Below, piece after piece: positions 51,583 to 60,447 of a stretch of DNA of 64,000 nucleotides. A model generated the notes under the pieces. The model was not told the origin of the DNA. It saw nothing but the letters and a program-made list of their open reading frames with translations, and ran no database searches. Origin of the DNA: Micromonospora andamanensis (lineage in GTDB: Bacteria; Actinomycetota; Actinomycetes; Mycobacteriales; Micromonosporaceae); the NCBI RefSeq assembly GCF_016863495.1, contig NZ_BOOZ01000001.1, forward strand, positions 1 to 64,000. Direction: 5' to 3'. The position numbers and the translations under genes are program-made. Each line of letters starts with the position of its first letter. Within the stretch, counting starts at the first letter, position 1.

Positions 51583-52452
51583 ATGACAGTCAGCACCACC
51601 TTCCTGGGACTGGGCGCGATGGGCAGCGCGCTCGCGACAACAGCGTTGGACGCCGGCCACCGGATCGTCTGTTGGAACCGCACAGCTCACCGGGCGCAGA
51701 GCCTCGGCGAGCGGGGCGCCGTCCTCGCCGACAGCGTCGAGCAGGCGATCGTCGGTACGGGCACGGTAGTCGTCTGCCTCTTCGACGTCACCTCCGTACG
51801 CGAGGTGCTCGAACCCGTGGCGACCGGCCTGTCCGGTCGTACCGTGATCAACCTGACCACCACGACGCCGGACCAGTCCCGCGACCTCGCCCGCTGGGCC
51901 GGCGATCGGGGCATCGATCTCCTCGACGGTGCGATCATGGCCGTCCCGGAGACGATCGGCGGCCCCGGGTCGGCGATCTTCTACAGCGGATCGGCTGAGG
52001 GCTTCGCACAGCACCGACAACTGCTCGACCTGTGGGGCGAGAGCAGCTACCTCGGGCCGGACGCGGGCATGGCGGCGCTCTACGACACGGCGATGCTCGC
52101 CGGCATGTACGCGATGTTCGCCGGCTTCCTGCACGGCGCGGCCATGGTCGGCTCCGAGGGGGTGCCGGCCGGCGAGTTCGTCCGGCGGCAGGCGCCGTTC
52201 CTCGCCGCGATGACCGAGCAACTGGCCGACTACGCCGCGACCATCGACGAGCAGGACTACCTCGGGCCGGACCAGCAGAGCCTGCGGTTCACCGAGACGG
52301 CCCTCAGCACGGTGATGCAGGCCAGCACCGGGCAGGGCGTCACCGACGAGGTGCTCAAGCCGGTGCACGACCTGGTCCGTCGGCAGCTCGCCGCCGGATT
52401 CGGGGAGCACGGCACCGCCCGCATGTTCGAGGAACTGAGGAGTGCCCGATGA
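51583..52452 (+). CDS. Imine-reductase-like NAD(P)-binding oxidoreductase, Asp-type
   Basis: The 289-residue protein has an N-terminal Rossmann fold (FLGLGAMGSALATTALDAGH, WNRTAHRA) and the helical C-terminal dimerisation domain of the 6-phosphogluconate dehydrogenase-like/imine reductase family. At the position of the catalytic residue of imine reductases it has D168 (AALYDTAMLAGMY). ATG 51583 begins the fold. Its stop overlaps the start of the second, paralogous gene (ATGA at 52449). The pair lies downstream of an HxlR operator. Confidence 0.88.
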   Translation: MTVSTTFLGLGAMGSALATTALDAGHRIVCWNRTAHRAQSLGERGAVLADSVEQAIVGTGTVVVCLFDVTSVREVLEPVATGLSGRTVINLTTTTPDQSRDLARWAGDRGIDLLDGAIMAVPETIGGPGSAIFYSGSAEGFAQHRQLLDLWGESSYLGPDAGMAALYDTAMLAGMYAMFAGFLHGAAMVGSEGVPAGEFVRRQAPFLAAMTEQLADYAATIDEQDYLGPDQQSLRFTETALSTVMQASTGQGVTDEVLKPVHDLVRRQLAAGFGEHGTARMFEELRSAR

Positions 52453-53348
52453 GCGGGAACAGCGATCTCCGACCGGTCACCGTCATCGGTCTCGGCCCGA
52501 TGGGACAGGCGATGGCCGCCGCCCTGATGCGCGCCGGACATCCGGTCACGCTGTGGAACCGCACCCCGAGCCGCGCCGACGGCTTGGTCGCCGGGGGAGC
52601 CACCCTCGCACCGACGCCCGCAGCCGCCGTGGCCGCAAGCGAACTGACGATCCTCAGCCTCACCGACTACCCGGCGATGTACGACATCCTCGGCCCGCTG
52701 GCCGACGAGCCCGGGGCCCTGGCCGACCGCACCCTGGTCAACCTCAGCTCCGACACCCCCGACATCTCCCGCGAGGCGGCTGCCTGGGCCGCTGGTCACG
52801 GCGCGCGGTTCGTCACCGGCGGGGTGATGGTGCCCGCCCCCATGATCGGCACGGGCGATGCGTACGTCTTCTACAGCGGGCCCCGCGACACCTTCGACAG
52901 CAGCGAACCGGTGCTGCGGATCATCGGCGAACCGAGATACCTGGGTGTCGATCCGGGGCTGGCGCAACTGTTCTACCAGGCGCACCTCGACGTTTTCCTC
53001 ACCTGCCTGTCGAGCCTGCTGCACGCCACCGCACTCGTCACCGCGGCGGGCGTACCGGCGGCCGAGTTCCTGCCCGGCGCGCTTACCACGCTCACCGACA
53101 TCCCGGCGATGATCGGCGACGGGCTGGAGCTGGCACGCGCACTGGAGGCCGGCGAGCACCCGGGCGACCTGAGCACGGCGCGGATGATGGGTGCCACGGC
53201 CGAACACATCCTGCGGACCAGCGAGACAGCCGGCGTCGACACCGAGTTGCCGAAGGCGGTCAACTCGCACTACCAGCGGGCGGTCGCCGCCGGACACGGT
53301 GACCAGGACTGGACCGCCCTGTACGAGGTGATCAGAGCGAGGCGCTGA
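52449..53348 (+). CDS. Imine-reductase-like NAD(P)-binding oxidoreductase, Tyr-type
   Basis: The 299-residue protein is a paralogue of the upstream gene: TVIGLGPMGQAMAAALMRAG, LWNRTPSRA, VNLSSDTPD. At the catalytic position it has Y176 (AQLFYQAHLDVF) instead of Asp. In characterised imine reductases the Asp and Tyr types often differ in stereopreference (family knowledge). It is translationally coupled to the Asp-type gene. Natural substrate unknown. Confidence 0.88.
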   Translation: MSGNSDLRPVTVIGLGPMGQAMAAALMRAGHPVTLWNRTPSRADGLVAGGATLAPTPAAAVAASELTILSLTDYPAMYDILGPLADEPGALADRTLVNLSSDTPDISREAAAWAAGHGARFVTGGVMVPAPMIGTGDAYVFYSGPRDTFDSSEPVLRIIGEPRYLGVDPGLAQLFYQAHLDVFLTCLSSLLHATALVTAAGVPAAEFLPGALTTLTDIPAMIGDGLELARALEAGEHPGDLSTARMMGATAEHILRTSETAGVDTELPKAVNSHYQRAVAAGHGDQDWTALYEVIRARR

Positions 53349-53387
53349 GACCGGGCTTGCGGCCGGCGGGCGTCCGGGGGACGGCGG

Positions 53388-53831
53388 TCAGGGCAGCTCC
53401 GCGGCGTGGTCGGCCAGGCGGGACAGGGCGGGCGCGGCGGCGCGCAGCCGCTCCCGGTCGGTCGCGTCGAGGCCGGCCAGGGCGGCGGCGAGCAACTCGC
53501 GGCGGTGCTGACCGTAGGCGGCGATGCGCTCGCACGCCACCTCGGTCAACGCCAACCGGACGGTACGCCTGTCGGCCGGATCCCGGTCCCGACGCAGCAG
53601 ACCGGCGCTGGTCAGCTCGCCGACCAGGGTGCTCACCGTGTTCGCGGCGGTACCCAGTCGCTCGGCGGCCTCCCGAACGCTGATCCCGGGCTGGCGCTGC
53701 ACAAGCCGCAGCACCTCGACCTGCGCGTCCGGCAGGGCGGCACGCCCGGTCCGCTGGATGGCCCGCCGGCGGAGCACCCGATGCAGGTCACTGAGGGCGG
53801 CACCGAGCTGGTCGAGCGTCTCGTCGGTCAC
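53388..53831 (-). CDS. MarR-family transcriptional regulator
   Basis: The 147-residue protein has the MarR winged helix (ISVREAAERLGTAANTVSTL, ELTSAGLLRRDRDPADRRTV). GTG 53831 is the start. It is divergent from an MFS exporter across 107 bp, the classic arrangement for a drug-responsive repressor of an efflux pump. Confidence 0.92.
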   Translation of the reverse strand: MTDETLDQLGAALSDLHRVLRRRAIQRTGRAALPDAQVEVLRLVQRQPGISVREAAERLGTAANTVSTLVGELTSAGLLRRDRDPADRRTVRLALTEVACERIAAYGQHRRELLAAALAGLDATDRERLRAAAPALSRLADHAAELP

Positions 53832-53857
53832 AGTGCCGCCCTTTCACGCTGCAACAC

Positions 53858-53871
53858 CTCTGTAGGCAGAG
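53858..53871. promoter_or_regulatory. Short inverted repeat between marR and MFS genes
   Basis: CTCTG-TAGG-CAGAG is a perfect 5-bp inverted repeat in the divergent promoter, followed by a TATCGT that could be a -10 element for the exporter. It is short, so the assignment as a MarR site is tentative. Confidence 0.35.
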
Positions 53872-53938
53872 CTATCGTAGCCGGACGCCCCCGGCAGCCG
53901 GCCACGCCGTGGTGGCGCCGACCGCCGAGGGGACACGG

Positions 53939-55171
53939 ATGCCGCAGACCGACGTGCCCGTACGCCCGCCGGAGCGCATCACCCCACCCACCGGCCGCGC
54001 CGCCCTCGCGCTGCTGGTGCTGCTCGGCTCGCTCACCGCGATCGGTCCGCTGTCGCTTGACACCTACCTGCCGGCGTTTCCCGGAATGACCCGCGACCTG
54101 GCCGCCAGTCAGGCCCAGATCCAGCTCTCCCTGACCACCTGCCTGATCGGCATGGCCCTGGGCCAACTCGTCACCGGCCCGCTCAGCGACCGCTGGGGGC
54201 GACGTCTCCCGGTCCTCGTCGGCGTCGCCGCGTACACCCTGTTGTCGCTTGTCTGTGCTCTCGCGCCGTCGGCGGAGACGCTCGCGGTGGCCCGCTTCGC
54301 GCAGGGTTTCGCCGGTGGCATGGGCACCGTCGTCGCCCGCGCCGTCGTGCGTGACCTGTACTCCGGCCGGGCCGCCGCGAAATACTTCTCCCGACTCGTC
54401 CTCATCTTCGGCATCGCGCCGATGGTCGCCCCCGCCCTCGGCAGCCTGGTCCTCAACGTCGGTGACTGGCGCACCATCTTCGTGGCCCTCGCCCTGGTCG
54501 GTGCCCTGCTCGCCACCGCCGTCGCGCTGCGGCTGCCGGAGACCCTGCCCGCCGAGCGCCGCAACACCGGTGGCCTGGCCGCGACCGCCGCCGCCGGCCG
54601 CGCGCTGCTCGCCGACCGCGTCTATCTCGGGTACGCGCTGACCCAGGGCCTCGCCTTCGCCGGCCTCTTCGCCTACCTCTCCGGGTCCTCGTTCGTCCTC
54701 CAGGACGTCTTCGGCCTCTCCGCCGGCACGTTCAGCATCATCTTCGGACTCAACGCGCTCTCCTTCGTCGCCGTAGGTCAGCTCAACGCCCGCCTGCTCG
54801 ACCGCCACGATCCCCGACCGCTGCTGGTCACCGGCCTCGGTCTCGGCCTGATCGCCGCCCTCGGCGTGCTCGCCGGGGCACTGCTGAACAACCTGCCAGT
54901 GGTCATCGCCGCGCTCTTCGTCTTCCTCGGCTCGCTCGGCCTGGTGATGCCCAACGGCACCGCCCTCGCCCTGGACCGGCACGCCTCCCGCGCCGGCACC
55001 GCAGCGGCGCTGCTCGGCGGCATCCAGGCCGTCATCGCCGCCAGCGCCGCACCCCTTGTCGGGCTGGGCGGCGAGGGCAGCGCGCTCCCGATGGCGGTGG
55101 TGCTCAGCGCCGCAGCCGCCGCCTCCCTGCTGATGCTGCTGACCCTCGCCCGCCCGACCCGCGCCCGATAG
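53939..55171 (+). CDS. MFS drug-resistance transporter, Bcr/CflA type
   Basis: The 410-residue protein has 12 hydrophobic helices. Bcr/CflA-like signatures include LGSLTAIGPLSLDTYLPAFP in the first helix, motif A as SDRWGRR, and ARFAQGFAGGMGTVVARAVV. It would export drugs by proton antiport across the cytoplasmic membrane. ATG 53939 is preceded by GAGGGG at 6 bases. The divergent MarR protein probably represses it. Confidence 0.92.
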   Translation: MPQTDVPVRPPERITPPTGRAALALLVLLGSLTAIGPLSLDTYLPAFPGMTRDLAASQAQIQLSLTTCLIGMALGQLVTGPLSDRWGRRLPVLVGVAAYTLLSLVCALAPSAETLAVARFAQGFAGGMGTVVARAVVRDLYSGRAAAKYFSRLVLIFGIAPMVAPALGSLVLNVGDWRTIFVALALVGALLATAVALRLPETLPAERRNTGGLAATAAAGRALLADRVYLGYALTQGLAFAGLFAYLSGSSFVLQDVFGLSAGTFSIIFGLNALSFVAVGQLNARLLDRHDPRPLLVTGLGLGLIAALGVLAGALLNNLPVVIAALFVFLGSLGLVMPNGTALALDRHASRAGTAAALLGGIQAVIAASAAPLVGLGGEGSALPMAVVLSAAAAASLLMLLTLARPTRAR

Positions 55172-55195
55172 CTCCGGCTACCCCGGCTACGCCGC

Positions 55196-55981
55196 CTACT
55201 CGGGCTGCGGTTGCGGCGACTGCGGTTGTTCGGGCTGATCCGACTCGTTGGCGAGGGCGGCGGCGAGCCGCTCCAGGAAGGCGTCGACCTGCCCCATGTC
55301 GTAGCCGCGCAGCGCGACGGTGAGCGTGGTGGGATCCAACTCCGCCCTGACCGCCTGCCGCTGCACAGCCGTCCCCGAGGCGAGCACGTCCAGGCCCCGC
55401 AGGACCAGCCCGTCCACCATCTGCTTCTCATAACCGCGCAGCGCCGTGTCGAAGACCGGCTCGGAGACACCCCGCTCACCGTGCCGCGCGTTGGTTCGGC
55501 CTTGCCGGGCGTCGGTGAAGCGACCACCGCTGACCCGGGTCAACTCGGCGGCCACCTCGTCGGCCGACTCCCGCACGTCGGCGAGGTCGAGCAGGACCAG
55601 AGCGGGCTGGCCGTCCACCGGGCTTCGGCCGGTCAGCGGCCTGTCGATAGTCGACCCGACGCCCGGGACCAGCAGCAACGACGGGGTGGGCGATGCCGCG
55701 CCCGCTGCCCGCGCCGGTTGGTCCAGCACTATCGCAGCGATCTCGGCCCACGGCACCAGCCGGTTGAGCCCGGCGACCCGCAGGTCCAGCCCGTCGGCGC
55801 CGATCCGGAACCGGAACGGCCGCAGCGACCGGGCGGTGATCCAACCACCCGTCAGCAGTGCGGCTCCGGCGAAGATCCAGACACCGGTCCCGGGGGAGTC
55901 CTTGCCCAGCAGCAGCGACACCCCGAATGCGAGCAGCAGCACCCCGAGTGCCAGCGAACGCCGATTCCTGCGCAACTCCAC
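55196..55981 (-). CDS. PH-domain membrane protein with DivIVA-like motifs (paralogue 1)
   Basis: The protein (261 residues from GTG 55981) has two N-terminal membrane helices (SLALGVLLLAFGVSLLLG; GVWIFAGAALLTGGWI) and a PH-like domain (about residues 45-140: FRFRIGADGLDLRVAGLNRL). It ends with two short DivIVA-type motifs (RGYEKQMVDGLV; RGYDMGQVDAFLERLAAAL). The GTG is chosen by alignment to the paralogue at 56081 and has GAGG 7 bases upstream. DivIVA motifs suggest membrane-curvature or pole-related scaffolding, but no function is known. Confidence 0.75.
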   Translation of the reverse strand: MELRRNRRSLALGVLLLAFGVSLLLGKDSPGTGVWIFAGAALLTGGWITARSLRPFRFRIGADGLDLRVAGLNRLVPWAEIAAIVLDQPARAAGAASPTPSLLLVPGVGSTIDRPLTGRSPVDGQPALVLLDLADVRESADEVAAELTRVSGGRFTDARQGRTNARHGERGVSEPVFDTALRGYEKQMVDGLVLRGLDVLASGTAVQRQAVRAELDPTTLTVALRGYDMGQVDAFLERLAAALANESDQPEQPQSPQPQPE

Positions 55982-56080
55982 AGCGACACCTCGATCATCT
56001 ATGCGGCCGTGCAGAGCATGGCACGCGGACGCAACCGACGCTGACCCCGCCGGCATCGGCCCACCGTCGATCGCTGACGC

Positions 56081-56878
56081 TCAGTCGGACGGGGCGCCCT
56101 GGCCGCGCTGGTCCGGTGGGTCGCCTTGGTGGCGTCGGTCGTCCAGGTCCGGCCAGCGGGCGATCAGGACCGCGAGCTCGTCGAGCACCGCGTCCACAGC
56201 GGTGCGGTCGTAGCCCAGCTCACCTGTGGGCAACTCCGCCCGGGCCTGCTCGAAGCGCGCCCTGGCCGCCCAGCGCGGCAGCAACTCGTCGATGAGCAGC
56301 CCGTCCCGCCCCTGTCGGATCAACTCGTCCACCCGGGCCGGGTCGTAACCTCCCGGCCCGACGGCGAAGTCCAGCGACTCGAAGCGTGCGCGACGCTGGT
56401 GGCGGACGTCGATGAAGCGGCTCCCGGCGAAGCGGGCCAGAGCCGCCGCCACCTCGTCCAACGACTGCTTGACGTCGGCGAGATCCAGCAGGACCAGCGC
56501 CGGCCGCCCGTCGAGCGGGCTCTGCCCGTCGAACGGGCCGTCGATAGTCGAACCCGCCGCCGGCACCAGCAGTAGACCGGAGTAGGGAGGCTTCTTCACG
56601 TTGATCGTCGGCACATCCTGGTCGAGGATGATCGCGTCGATCTCGGCCCACGGCACCGCCCGGTTGAGCCCGGCCACCCGGACGGCCAGCCCGTTCGGCC
56701 CGATCTGGAACCTGAACGGCCGGCGTTCGGCGAGGACGATCCCGCCGCCGATCAGCAGGGCGAGAAGACCGATGATCCAGCCAATTTCGGTGAGCTCGAA
56801 GCACCCCAGCAGGAACACGCCGGCCACGAAGAAGAACAGGCCGAGCACCAACGGGCCACGGCTTCTCCGCAACTCCAC
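56081..56878 (-). CDS. PH-domain membrane protein with DivIVA-like motifs (paralogue 2)
   Basis: The 265-residue protein is a clear paralogue of the gene at 55196, in the same order: two membrane helices (VLGLFFFVAGVFLLGCF; IIGLLALLIGGGIVLA), a PH-like domain (FRFQIGPNGLAVRVAGLNRA), and DivIVA-type motifs (GGYDPARVDELI; LGYDRTAVDAVLDELAVLI). GTG 56878 is preceded by GAGGGGG. The two genes lie 99 bp apart on one strand, a tandem duplication with strong divergence in the linker. Confidence 0.75.
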   Translation of the reverse strand: MELRRSRGPLVLGLFFFVAGVFLLGCFELTEIGWIIGLLALLIGGGIVLAERRPFRFQIGPNGLAVRVAGLNRAVPWAEIDAIILDQDVPTINVKKPPYSGLLLVPAAGSTIDGPFDGQSPLDGRPALVLLDLADVKQSLDEVAAALARFAGSRFIDVRHQRRARFESLDFAVGPGGYDPARVDELIRQGRDGLLIDELLPRWAARARFEQARAELPTGELGYDRTAVDAVLDELAVLIARWPDLDDRRHQGDPPDQRGQGAPSD

Positions 56879-57018
56879 ATCGACCCCCTCGAATCAATGA
56901 GGCGTTGGGGAGAGCATGACATGGGCCGACTGGTCGGGCTGTCCTCCCGGCGACTGTGCTGCCAGGCGGGCCCGGCGGCCTGTCCCGGGGCCGTCCGGGG
57001 CGCCCGCAGCGGAGGTGG

Positions 57019-57453
57019 TCAGGCCGTGCCGAAGTTGGGGACGGTGATGGTGCCGTCCGCCGCGATCGGGAAACCCGGGTTCCAGGCGATCTCCCAGAGG
57101 TGCCCGTCCGGGTCGGTGAAGTAGCCGGCGTACCCGCCGTAGGAGGTGTCCCGGGCCGGTTGGGTGACCTGGGCCCCGGCCCGGGCGGCGGCGGACATCA
57201 GCTGATCCACCTCGGCGCGCTCGCGTACGTTGTGGGCCAGCGCCACCCCGGCGAACCAGGCCGCGCCCCGGTCCTCGACACCGGCGTCCTCGGCCAGCGA
57301 CTGCCGCGCCCACAGCACCACGGCCAGCCCGCCGGCCTGGAAGAACACGGTCTGCTCGACCTCCTGGCCCTGCCAGCCGAGCTGCCGGTAGAAGTCGCGG
57401 GACCGGGCCAGGTCGGCGACGCCGAGCGTGATCAGACTGAGTCGCTGTTCCAT
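57019..57453 (-). CDS. VOC-superfamily (glyoxalase-like) protein
   Basis: The 144-residue protein has the VOC fold: LSLITLGVADLARSRDFYRQ, VALAHNVRERAEVDQLM, GGYAGYFTDPDGHLWEIAW (metal His and Glu). ATG 57453 is the start. It lies 29 bp from the stop of the next same-strand gene at 57483. Substrate unknown. Confidence 0.9.
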   Translation of the reverse strand: MEQRLSLITLGVADLARSRDFYRQLGWQGQEVEQTVFFQAGGLAVVLWARQSLAEDAGVEDRGAAWFAGVALAHNVRERAEVDQLMSAAARAGAQVTQPARDTSYGGYAGYFTDPDGHLWEIAWNPGFPIAADGTITVPNFGTA

Positions 57454-57482
57454 CGCAGCAAGGTAACCCGGATCTGCGACGG

Positions 57483-57836
57483 CTACCCGAGGGGGACCTG
57501 GACGGCGACGTCGTGTTTCGGGTAGAGCGAGGCGATCTGGTCGGCGCCGTACTTGTCGCGGAACATCGCCACGACGTGGTCGACCCGGTCGGCCTCGGTG
57601 ATCGGGGTGGCGCTGGAACTCAACGCGGTGCCATCCACGGCCAACTGGACCATCGGGGTCTGTTGGACGTTCTTGTACCACTGACTGTCCGAGCCGGTCA
57701 CCGGCACCAGGAACACGTTGTCGTCCTCCTGCACGAACCACACCGGCTGGGTGATCTGCCGCCCGCTCCGGCGGCCGGTCACGGTCAGCTCGACCTCCTG
57801 TACGCCATCAAGTGCGTCACCTATCGCGTTGGTCAT
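57483..57836 (-). CDS. Deazaflavin (F420)-dependent nitroreductase-like protein, Ddn family
   Basis: The 117-residue split-barrel protein resembles the Ddn/Rv-type F420-dependent reductase family: VELTVTGRRSGRQITQPVWF (the GRRSG-type cofactor loop), DNVFLVPVTGSDSQWYKNVQ, and a C-terminal AMFRDKYGADQIASLYP. Such enzymes use F420H2 and are typical of actinomycetes. Cofactor use is inferred from the family. Confidence 0.78.
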   Translation of the reverse strand: MTNAIGDALDGVQEVELTVTGRRSGRQITQPVWFVQEDDNVFLVPVTGSDSQWYKNVQQTPMVQLAVDGTALSSSATPITEADRVDHVVAMFRDKYGADQIASLYPKHDVAVQVPLG

Positions 57837-57940
57837 GGTTTCCCCCGCTGCTCGCCCCCGACGATGCCTCTGCTGGCCAGGCTAGGGACCGACGCCGGGC
57901 CGCGTCGCCGGATCCGGCAGCTTCGCCAGGCGAAACAGAA

Positions 57941-57975
57941 AACTCCCGGTGCCGCACGGCGCGGCACCGGGAGTT
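57941..57975 (-). terminator. Canonical rho-independent terminator of the metalloprotease gene
   Basis: Arms 57941-57955 and 57961-57975 form a perfect 15-bp stem (AACTCCCGGTGCCGC) with a 5-base loop. On the minus strand it is followed by TTTTCTGTTT, a rare clear U-tract for this GC content. It lies 10 bases past the stop at 57986. Confidence 0.95.
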
Positions 57976-57985
57976 CCTGCTCAGG

Positions 57986-60202
57986 TCAGCTCAGCGGTGC
58001 GCCGCCGGGCTGGACCACGTTGTTCACCGTGAGGCTGTACGGCGCGTACTGCGTGACCTGCTCGGTCGGCTCGTCGTACGCGACGATGGCGACCACCTTC
58101 GGGAAGGCGGTAAGCAGCGCCGTCTGGATCAGACCGAGGGTGAAGCCGGACTTGCCGTCGACCTCCACCTGGTAGGCCAGCTTGAGCTTCTCGTCGATGC
58201 CGACGAACCTGACGTTCCAGTTCGCCACAGGCGTCGGGTTGATCTCGGACGGCGAGTCGAACGGCTCCAGGCTCGAACCGTCGCTGACCAGCGTGCCGCC
58301 GACCGAGATGTCGTCGATCAGCAGACCACCCTCGTTGACCCCGCCGTCGCTGACGTACCGGAAGCTGACAAGCACGTCCTGCCCGGCGTACGCGGACAGG
58401 TCGAACGAGTGCGGCTCGAAGCCGTCGGTGGTGCCGTTCAGCGCCGGGCCGAGCGGACCGGCAACTGTCTCCTCACCGGGGATGACGGTGTAGGTCTCGC
58501 CGCCGTCGGTGGAGACGCTGACGTAGCCGTAGTCGTAACCGGCTTCGGCACCGTACTTCGCCAGGAAGGTGAGCGTCGGGTCGGCGGCCGGCACGCTCAC
58601 CTCGGTGACCGCGGCGACGTCCAGGCTGTTGCCGTTGCCGGACCAGAGCACCGGGTTGCCACTGCGGTCCGGGTCGTCGCTGACGACCTGCCAGGCCAGC
58701 GGGACCGCCGGCAGCGTCTTCGCGCCCTGGAACTTGATCGACCGCAGGTCGCCCCGGCTCAACGGCTTGCCGTTCGCCTTCTGCAAGGTGACGTAGTCGG
58801 CGCCGTTGGGTGCCGCGCCGCCAGCCGCGAACGAGGCCGGGTTGGCCAGGTTCACAGTGGCGTCGAGGCTGGCCGTGGTCACCCGACGCTTGTCCACCCC
58901 GAGCATGACGCCCAGCTTGGAGTTCCCGACGATCCGATCCACCAGGTTCATCGTCTGGTAGTCGTGGATCACCTTGTACATGTCCTTGACGCCCTCGGCC
59001 TTCAACGCCGCCTCAAGGCTGGCGAAGCCCTGAAGCTCACCGTCCCGGTGCAGCCGCGAGATGAAGTCCAGGCCGTAGCGGTCGTACAGGAACAGCACGA
59101 ACGAGTAGACGTTGCCGTAGTCGGCGAGCACCCCACTTGAGGTACTGCCCTCGTTCCACAGGTTTATCGAGTTCTCCGGGCCGCCGCAGTCCCGTGGATT
59201 CGTGTTGTAGTCCGTCTGGACGATGCCGAAGCCCTGGAAACAGTAGATGTGGCTGTCCGTGCCCGGCTCGTCGACCCGGGCCGTGGCGTCGACGTACCCG
59301 GCGAGCGTCTGCACGAAGTCGGAGAGACCCTCGTTCAGCCAGGTCGTCTCGAACGGGTCGGTGTAGTAGTGCGCCAGGTGCTGCCACTCGTGGATGAACG
59401 TGCCCTCGTACAACTGCGGGCGGGCCGGCCGGCTGGTGCACAGGTCGTCGGTCGGCTCGTTCGGCGGGTTCGCGCCGGTGCGGTGCGCCCAGTCGAACGC
59501 GTCGACAGTCATGATGTTGCGGTCGAGCAGCTCGTTGAAGAGCGAGAAGTGGAACCCGGCGATGTAGCTCGGGGCGGCCGGGAAGTCGTAGAAGTTGTCG
59601 TCGCGTACGTTGTCGACGAGCGTGACGGTCCGGTTGCCGGCACCCGTGTAGTCACCGTCGATCTGCGCGTTGCTGCCGTCCCGCTCCGGCGGGGTGCTGA
59701 ACGCGGCAGTCGACTTCGGGTACATGTTCGTGTCGAACTCGTGGACCAGGCCGGCGACCTGCTCGTCGGTGACCACAGTCGAGTTCGGAACCTGCCGGCG
59801 GCAGTCACCCTCCGGGAACTCCGTGTCGTTGGCGACCCACACCTCGATGTTGTCGCCCACGCCGCGCAGCGTGTAGTCCTTCAGGTAGATGATGCCCTGG
59901 TAGTCGTCAAGGGCCAGCCACTGCCGGACCGTACCGACCGGCGGCGTGTCGGCCGCAGCGGCCTTCGACCGGGCCTGGGTACGCGGCTGATACTGGGTCG
60001 GGGCCTCCAGACGCTGCCCGTTGAAGGTGAAGTCCTTGCGGGTCAGCTCCCGGACATCGCTGGCGAGCCCGGTGGCCGGCGCCGGTACCGGCTTGACGGT
60101 CGCGGCCTCCGGGGTGGCCGAGGCCGGAGCCGGCTGGGCGATGACGAAGAACGGTAGGACGATGGCGCTGGCTGCTATCCCCGCGAAGCGGCGTCGTGCC
60201 AC
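57986..60202 (-). CDS. Secreted HExxH metalloprotease, immune-inhibitor-A/M6-like
   Basis: The 738-residue protein has a signal peptide (FAGIAASAIVLPFFVIAQPA, cleavage near ASA) and a propeptide-like region to about residue 150. Its metalloprotease core has HEWQH at 271-275 and the downstream E291 in WLNEGLSDF as candidate zinc ligand. The C-terminal part has a beta-sandwich (about 560-660, GGLLIDDISVGG, as in choice-of-anchor/MAM-like modules of M6 proteases). It is probably exported to degrade extracellular protein. GTG 60202 follows GAGGAGG. A canonical terminator ends the transcript. Confidence 0.88.
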   Translation of the reverse strand: MARRRFAGIAASAIVLPFFVIAQPAPASATPEAATVKPVPAPATGLASDVRELTRKDFTFNGQRLEAPTQYQPRTQARSKAAAADTPPVGTVRQWLALDDYQGIIYLKDYTLRGVGDNIEVWVANDTEFPEGDCRRQVPNSTVVTDEQVAGLVHEFDTNMYPKSTAAFSTPPERDGSNAQIDGDYTGAGNRTVTLVDNVRDDNFYDFPAAPSYIAGFHFSLFNELLDRNIMTVDAFDWAHRTGANPPNEPTDDLCTSRPARPQLYEGTFIHEWQHLAHYYTDPFETTWLNEGLSDFVQTLAGYVDATARVDEPGTDSHIYCFQGFGIVQTDYNTNPRDCGGPENSINLWNEGSTSSGVLADYGNVYSFVLFLYDRYGLDFISRLHRDGELQGFASLEAALKAEGVKDMYKVIHDYQTMNLVDRIVGNSKLGVMLGVDKRRVTTASLDATVNLANPASFAAGGAAPNGADYVTLQKANGKPLSRGDLRSIKFQGAKTLPAVPLAWQVVSDDPDRSGNPVLWSGNGNSLDVAAVTEVSVPAADPTLTFLAKYGAEAGYDYGYVSVSTDGGETYTVIPGEETVAGPLGPALNGTTDGFEPHSFDLSAYAGQDVLVSFRYVSDGGVNEGGLLIDDISVGGTLVSDGSSLEPFDSPSEINPTPVANWNVRFVGIDEKLKLAYQVEVDGKSGFTLGLIQTALLTAFPKVVAIVAYDEPTEQVTQYAPYSLTVNNVVQPGGAPLS

Positions 60203-60447
60203 GAAACCTCCTCATAGGTGGAAGACCACAGGCCCCGGGGTCGCCCAGGCACCGGTGGATCTACGCACGCTGATCGAGCGTCTCCGTATCCTGTGCACGT
60301 CGCCCCCGATCAGGCAACCCTTCACCGCCATCGATCAGCAAGAACAATCTGCGCGGCAGCCTTTTGCGGAGATCCGGACTAATTATCGGGAGGCGCTGAT
60401 TCGCGCCGACCAGCGGCAGCGGCAGTCGCTACGGGGGGTCAACCCGG

